A DNA stretch of 9,034 bases. It comes from CADCWK01 sp964244115. GTDB lineage: Bacteria > Chloroflexota > Chloroflexia > Thermomicrobiales > UBA6265. The stretch lies in the NCBI GenBank assembly GCA_964244115.1, contig CAXTHM010000107.1, positions 1 through 9,034 on the forward strand. Reading direction: 5' to 3'. The translations under genes were made by a program, and so were the position numbers. Numbering within the stretch: position 1 is the stretch's first letter; each line of letters starts with the position of its first letter. This document shows, piece after piece, positions 5,878 to 9,034 of the stretch. Under the pieces are notes generated by a model. It saw only the letters and a list, made by a program, of their open reading frames with translations, was not told where the DNA came from and ran no database searches.

Positions 5878-5906
5878 TTGACAGCCTTCTCGGCGCTCGA
5901 TAGAGT
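5878..5906 (+). promoter_or_regulatory. Sigma-70-type promoter of the IclR gene
   Basis: A perfect -35 TTGACA (5878-5883), a 17-bp spacer and a -10 TAGAGT (5901-5906, 4 of 6 matches). A start 7 nt downstream of the -10 falls on the A of the ATG at 5913, so the transcript would begin at or next to the start codon. Confidence 0.65.
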
Positions 5907-5912
5907 CTGATC

Positions 5913-6761
5913 ATGCGAGAACATGTTATGCCAAATCAAACACAACCGGACGAGGTGGTCCCGAATCACATCGACCGTTACCGGATCCTCAGCGTGCAGC
6001 GGGCAGCCCAGTTGCTCTCCGCATTCCTGACCGCCCCGCATGAGTTCGGCGTCAGCGAGCTGAGCCGGATGCTGGGTCAGACCAAGAATCAGACGTTCCG
6101 GTTGCTCCAGACGCTGGTCGATGAGGGTCTCGTGATCTTCGATCTCGTCAGCAAGCGCTACCGGCTCGGCTACCGGGTCGTCGAGCTCGGAGTCGTCGCC
6201 CACGGGAAGTTGCCGCTCGTCGCCGCGGCCGCGCCGGTCCTCGATCGGCTCGCCGAGGAGTCAGGTGAGACGATCAACCTCGCCACGCTCGCCGATGAGG
6301 TGACCGTGATCGTGCTCGACAAGCGCGAGAGCGAGCGTCCGCTCCAGATCCACGCCCGGATCGGCGGCCGCTTCCCGCTCCACGCGGGCGCCATCTCCAA
6401 ACTCATGCTGGCGTACTCCTCCGCGGCCTTCGTCGAGGAGTTCCTCGAACGCGCCAGCCCCCTCGAACGGTTCACCGAGAACACCATCGTCGAGTCCGGG
6501 CTCTTGCGCGCCGAGGTCCAGGCGATCCGCGCGGCCGGCTATGCGATCAGTGACGAGGACCTGGACCTCGGCGCGGCCTCCGTCGCCGCGCCGATCCGGA
6601 ACGGAACGGGGGAGGTCATCGCCGGGGTCAGTATCGCGGCCCCCAAGGCGCGGTTCGGCCCAGCCGAGCGTGACCGGAACATCCGGACCGTCGTCGCGGC
6701 CGCCGAGGAGATCTCGCGAAAGCTCCGGGGCGACCGGTCGATCACCGTCACGCGCCGCTAG
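5913..6761 (+). CDS. IclR-family transcriptional regulator
   Basis: A 282-aa DNA-binding regulator. Residues ~24-82 are the winged helix-turn-helix (ILSVQRAAQLLSAF, then FGVSELSRMLGQTKNQTFRLLQTLVDEG). Residues ~100-270 are the IclR effector domain, with HAGAISKLMLAY (157-168) and GYAISDEDLDLGAASVAAPI (209-228), the conserved effector-pocket segments. IclR proteins are usually dimers or tetramers that respond to small carboxylates, aromatics or sugars and control adjacent catabolic genes and themselves. The effector cannot be told from sequence. The start may be the ATG at 5913, leaderless given the promoter, or the ATG at 5928, which lacks a clear SD. TGATCA and AACATGTT near the start could be part of an autoregulatory site. 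The M28-like gene 370 bp downstream in the same direction is a candidate target. Confidence 0.93.
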   Translation: MREHVMPNQTQPDEVVPNHIDRYRILSVQRAAQLLSAFLTAPHEFGVSELSRMLGQTKNQTFRLLQTLVDEGLVIFDLVSKRYRLGYRVVELGVVAHGKLPLVAAAAPVLDRLAEESGETINLATLADEVTVIVLDKRESERPLQIHARIGGRFPLHAGAISKLMLAYSSAAFVEEFLERASPLERFTENTIVESGLLRAEVQAIRAAGYAISDEDLDLGAASVAAPIRNGTGEVIAGVSIAAPKARFGPAERDRNIRTVVAAAEEISRKLRGDRSITVTRR

Positions 6762-6899
6762 GGGGCTTCCACCCCGATGACCTGTTGGCGTCGTCGGGAC
6801 TGGACCTCGGCGACCATGACGCCCGAACCTCGTGATCGAGGTGGTTGGCCGGCCTCGACGCCATGGTCGATCCGATGCCGGTCGCGGCGTGCGGCCGGG

Positions 6900-6937
6900 C
6901 CGACCAGGTGGTCGGGGCGTGATGGTCCGGTCGACCG
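6900..6937. promoter_or_regulatory. Candidate operator: two neighbouring palindromes
   Basis: CCGACCA-GG-TGGTCGG (6900-6915) is a perfect dyad with a 2-bp centre. CGGTCGACCG (6928-6937) is a perfect 10-bp palindrome 12 bp further on. IclR-type regulators bind short dyads near their targets, so a regulatory role is possible, but the distance to the M28-like gene is about 200 bp. Confidence 0.35.
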
Positions 6938-7092
6938 TGCTGGTGTTGGACGCCATCGGCGACGCCACGCGGGACGCCCTGGATTCGCGACATCGTGAGG
7001 GCGGTCACCGCTCCCTGTCGGAATCTTCCCCGTCGTCTCGAAAGACACCGTCCATCAGGCGACCCGGGCCGCATGGACCGGGAGCCCTCCGG

Positions 7093-7111
7093 GGGAGCGG
7101 CGTTCGCTCCC
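7093..7111 (+). promoter_or_regulatory. Leader hairpin before the M28-like gene
   Basis: GGGAGCG-GCGTT-CGCTCCC, a 7-bp stem with a 5-nt loop, ends 20 nt before the TTG start. A purine-rich GAGAGAGA stretch follows it and may serve as a weak SD. The hairpin could tune translation or mark a processing site. Confidence 0.45.
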
Positions 7112-7131
7112 GAGACAGAGAGAGATCCCCC

Positions 7132-8925
7132 TTGGCAACCACGACCGACGCCATCACGACCTGGACCGCGCCGGCGCTCGAGCGCCGCATCCTGGACGCG
7201 ATCGACCTCGAGACCCCGTGGGACATCGTCGAGCGGTTCTCGACGATCGTCCGGCTTTCGGGGACCGACGACGAGCGGTCGGCGGTCGACCTGCTGATGG
7301 CGCGGCTGGACGAGTGGGGCGTCCCGTACACGCTCCATCAGCCGATGTGCTTCATCTCCCACCCCGGACCGACGACGCTGCGGATCGACGGACCGGACGG
7401 CAGGCGCTTCCGGGCCAAGACGGCCGCGATGGGCGTCTCGACCGACGGCGCGGAGATCAGCGGCGAGCTGGTCTACATCCCGAGCGACGGCGGTGGGCAG
7501 GCCGGCGACGTCTTCGCGGTCGGCGTCTCGTTCGGCGGGCAGGACGTCGCCGGCAAGATCGTCATGACCGAGGGCTTCGCCTCGCCGGGCAAGGTCACCG
7601 ACGTGATGGCGGCCGGGGCGCTGGCCGGGATCTTCATCAACGCCGGCCAGGAGATCCACGAGGGCATCTGCACCCCGATCTGGGGCACGCCGGACCTCGA
7701 CAACCAGCACCAGCAGCCGACGATCCCGGTGATCGCCATCAACGCCCCGTCTGGGCGGGATCTGATCGCGGCCGCACAGGCCGGTCCCGTCCGGGTCGCG
7801 CTCTCGACGAAGCTGGAGACCCGCTGGCGGACGATCCCGGTCCTCGTCGCCGAGATCCCCGGCGCGACGGTCCCCGACGAGTTCGTGCTGCTCCACGGCC
7901 ACCTCGACTCCTGGTACGAGGGGGTCGCCGACAACGCTACCGGCGACGCGACGATGCTCGAACTGGCCCGGGTTTTCTGGGAGCACCGTCAGGAGCTGGC
8001 CAGATCCCTCCGGGTCGCCTGGTGGTCCGGCCACTCCCACGGCCGCTACGCCGGCTCGACCTGGTACGCCGACGAATTCGGCATCGACCTGGCCCGCAAC
8101 TGCGTCGCGCAGGTGAACTGCGACTCCCCGGGCGCCCGCTGGGTCGACACCTACGATGAGCTGAGCGCGATGACGGAGACGGTCCCGCTCGTCGACGCCG
8201 TGATCCGCGGCACGACTGGGATCACGCCGGAGACCGAGCGCCCGCCCCGCGCCGGCGACTACTCGTTCAACGGGATCGGGCTCTCCGGCTTCTACATGCT
8301 CTCCTCGACGATGTCGCGGGAACTCCGGGACGAGAAGGGGTACTACGCCGTCGGCGGCTGCGGCGCCAACATCGAGTGGCACACCGAGGGTGACCTGCTC
8401 GAGATCGCCGACCGGGACAACCTGCTTCGCGACCTCAAGGTCTACGCGGCCTCGCTGTTCCGGGTACTCAACGCCCCGACCGTGCCGTTCGACTTCACCC
8501 GGACGACGGCCGAGTTTCGCGACACGCTCGGCCGCTACCAGCAGGCCGCCGGCGATCGCTTCGACTTCGGCCGGGCGCTGACTGCCCTCGACGAACTCGA
8601 CGCGGCGCTCGCCGCGTTCTACGCCGCCGCGCCGGTCGGTGCCGCCCCGGCCGACGAGGCGGCGCGGCGATTCAATGTCGCCCAGCGCCGCCTGGCTCGC
8701 CTGCTGGTCCCGGTCAACTACAGCCGGGCCGAGGCGTTCTACCACGACCCGGCCCTCGGCGTGCCGCAACTGCCCGACCTCGCCCCGGCCCTGTCCTACG
8801 GTGCCGCCGGTAGCGACGTCGCGAAGCTCGGCGTGCTCCGCGCTCACCTGACGCGTGGCCAGAACCGCCTCATCTGGGCGCTGATCCAGGCGACCGAGAC
8901 CGCCCAGGCCGCGATCGGCCGCTAG
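7132..8925 (+). CDS. M28-like metallohydrolase with PA domain, atypical active site
   Basis: A 597-aa protein built like glutamate carboxypeptidase II: N-terminal part, inserted PA domain (~110-230), zinc hydrolase core (~250-435) and a helical C-terminal region (~450-597) resembling the transferrin-receptor-type dimerisation domain. Expected zinc ligands are present: H257 with D259 (HGHLDSW), D267 (ADNATG), D331 (NCDSPG) and H417 (EWHTEGD). The canonical Glu-Glu pair, catalytic base plus ligand, should sit after WWSG; here the sequence is W298-S-G-H301-S-H303-G-R-Y-A-G-S, with His residues instead. The enzyme may have a different metal set-up or activity, or be inactive. The TTG at 7132 is chosen because sequence before it is not protein-like; an ATG at 6922 is an alternative. 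No signal peptide is seen, so it is probably cytoplasmic. It lies downstream of the IclR gene, and its substrate is unknown. Confidence 0.88.
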   Translation: MATTTDAITTWTAPALERRILDAIDLETPWDIVERFSTIVRLSGTDDERSAVDLLMARLDEWGVPYTLHQPMCFISHPGPTTLRIDGPDGRRFRAKTAAMGVSTDGAEISGELVYIPSDGGGQAGDVFAVGVSFGGQDVAGKIVMTEGFASPGKVTDVMAAGALAGIFINAGQEIHEGICTPIWGTPDLDNQHQQPTIPVIAINAPSGRDLIAAAQAGPVRVALSTKLETRWRTIPVLVAEIPGATVPDEFVLLHGHLDSWYEGVADNATGDATMLELARVFWEHRQELARSLRVAWWSGHSHGRYAGSTWYADEFGIDLARNCVAQVNCDSPGARWVDTYDELSAMTETVPLVDAVIRGTTGITPETERPPRAGDYSFNGIGLSGFYMLSSTMSRELRDEKGYYAVGGCGANIEWHTEGDLLEIADRDNLLRDLKVYAASLFRVLNAPTVPFDFTRTTAEFRDTLGRYQQAAGDRFDFGRALTALDELDAALAAFYAAAPVGAAPADEAARRFNVAQRRLARLLVPVNYSRAEAFYHDPALGVPQLPDLAPALSYGAAGSDVAKLGVLRAHLTRGQNRLIWALIQATETAQAAIGR

Positions 8926-8939
8926 GCCGTCCGGACGGC
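8926..8939 (+). terminator. Palindromic hairpin directly after the M28-like gene
   Basis: GCCGTCCGGACGGC is a perfect 14-bp palindrome that starts at the base after the stop codon. As RNA it gives a 5-bp stem with a CCGG loop. It is followed by GCTCTTCG, only a weak T content, so it is a probable but unproven terminator. Confidence 0.5.
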
Positions 8940-9034
8940 GCTCTTCGGGGATGTGCACCGTTGTCGGGGTGCTGCTACGTCATCCGGTTGAAGAGCCGTC
9001 ATTCACCCGAAGCCGGTCGGTGGCGGAGCAGACC

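Larger units (their letters stand above)
6762..7131. other. Intergenic region between iclR-type gene and M28-like gene
   Basis: A frame open to the M28-like gene extends back to 6832, but its residues before 7132 are Arg/Gly/Pro-rich and unlike the enzyme, so I treat it as leader or spacer. It holds two palindromes (6900-6915, 6928-6937) and a hairpin at 7093-7111. No clear promoter was found. Confidence 0.5.

Noticed and set aside
6758..7048. Decayed gene between the IclR gene and the M28-like gene
   Set aside because: Frames on both strands are open but Arg/Pro-rich without recognisable motifs; no evidence for a former gene.
6748..8958. Minus-strand open frame of 736 codons opposite the M28-like gene
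   Set aside because: It is the mirror of a high-GC coding region; its sequence is Arg/Asp/Val-rich with no domain, while the plus strand shows clear enzyme motifs.

Overview
High-GC bacterial chromosomal window with compact protein genes, dense short hairpins between them, and GTG/TTG starts set by good Shine-Dalgarno (SD) sequences. Protein style, GC content and structured intergenic repeats would fit a Chloroflexota (Thermomicrobia-like) organism. That is an inference from general appearance; nothing here is a strict taxonomic marker.

Layout. 1-526: non-coding, with one copy of a structured ~125-bp repeat (171-294) and a long composite hairpin (346-413). 527-2364, minus strand: a 17-bp-stem terminator, a rhodanese + MoeB/ThiF fusion gene (584-1768), and upstream of it a stand-alone rhodanese whose domain is ~50% identical to the fused one. 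2365-2493: second repeat copy, same orientation, reaching the stop codon of the next minus-strand gene. 2490-4244, minus strand: an unrecognised 298-aa protein and, 9 bp upstream, a coiled-coil protein with an internal J-domain-like HPD motif. 4281-4496: a possible small plus-strand gene converging with infA. 4477-4785, minus: translation initiation factor IF-1 with an unusual N-terminal tail, a TTG start and a leader carrying a perfect 24-bp palindrome. 5205-5549, plus: a small basic protein of unknown function. 5913-6761, plus: an IclR-family regulator whose promoter predicts a leaderless mRNA. 7132-8925, plus: a large PA-domain M28-like metallohydrolase in which the usual Glu-Glu catalytic/ligand pair is replaced, followed by a palindromic hairpin.

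How the genes may work together. The two minus-strand sulfur genes look like one functional unit: persulfide-carrying rhodanese domains next to an E1-like adenylyltransferase, as used to load ubiquitin-like sulfur carriers for molybdopterin, thiamin, cysteine or thio-tRNA synthesis. The J-like protein and the 298-aa protein are probably co-transcribed. The IclR regulator and the M28-like enzyme are co-oriented and may form a regulator-target pair, with two palindromes between them as candidate operators. No CRISPR array, tRNA, rRNA, transposase or obvious phage gene was seen.
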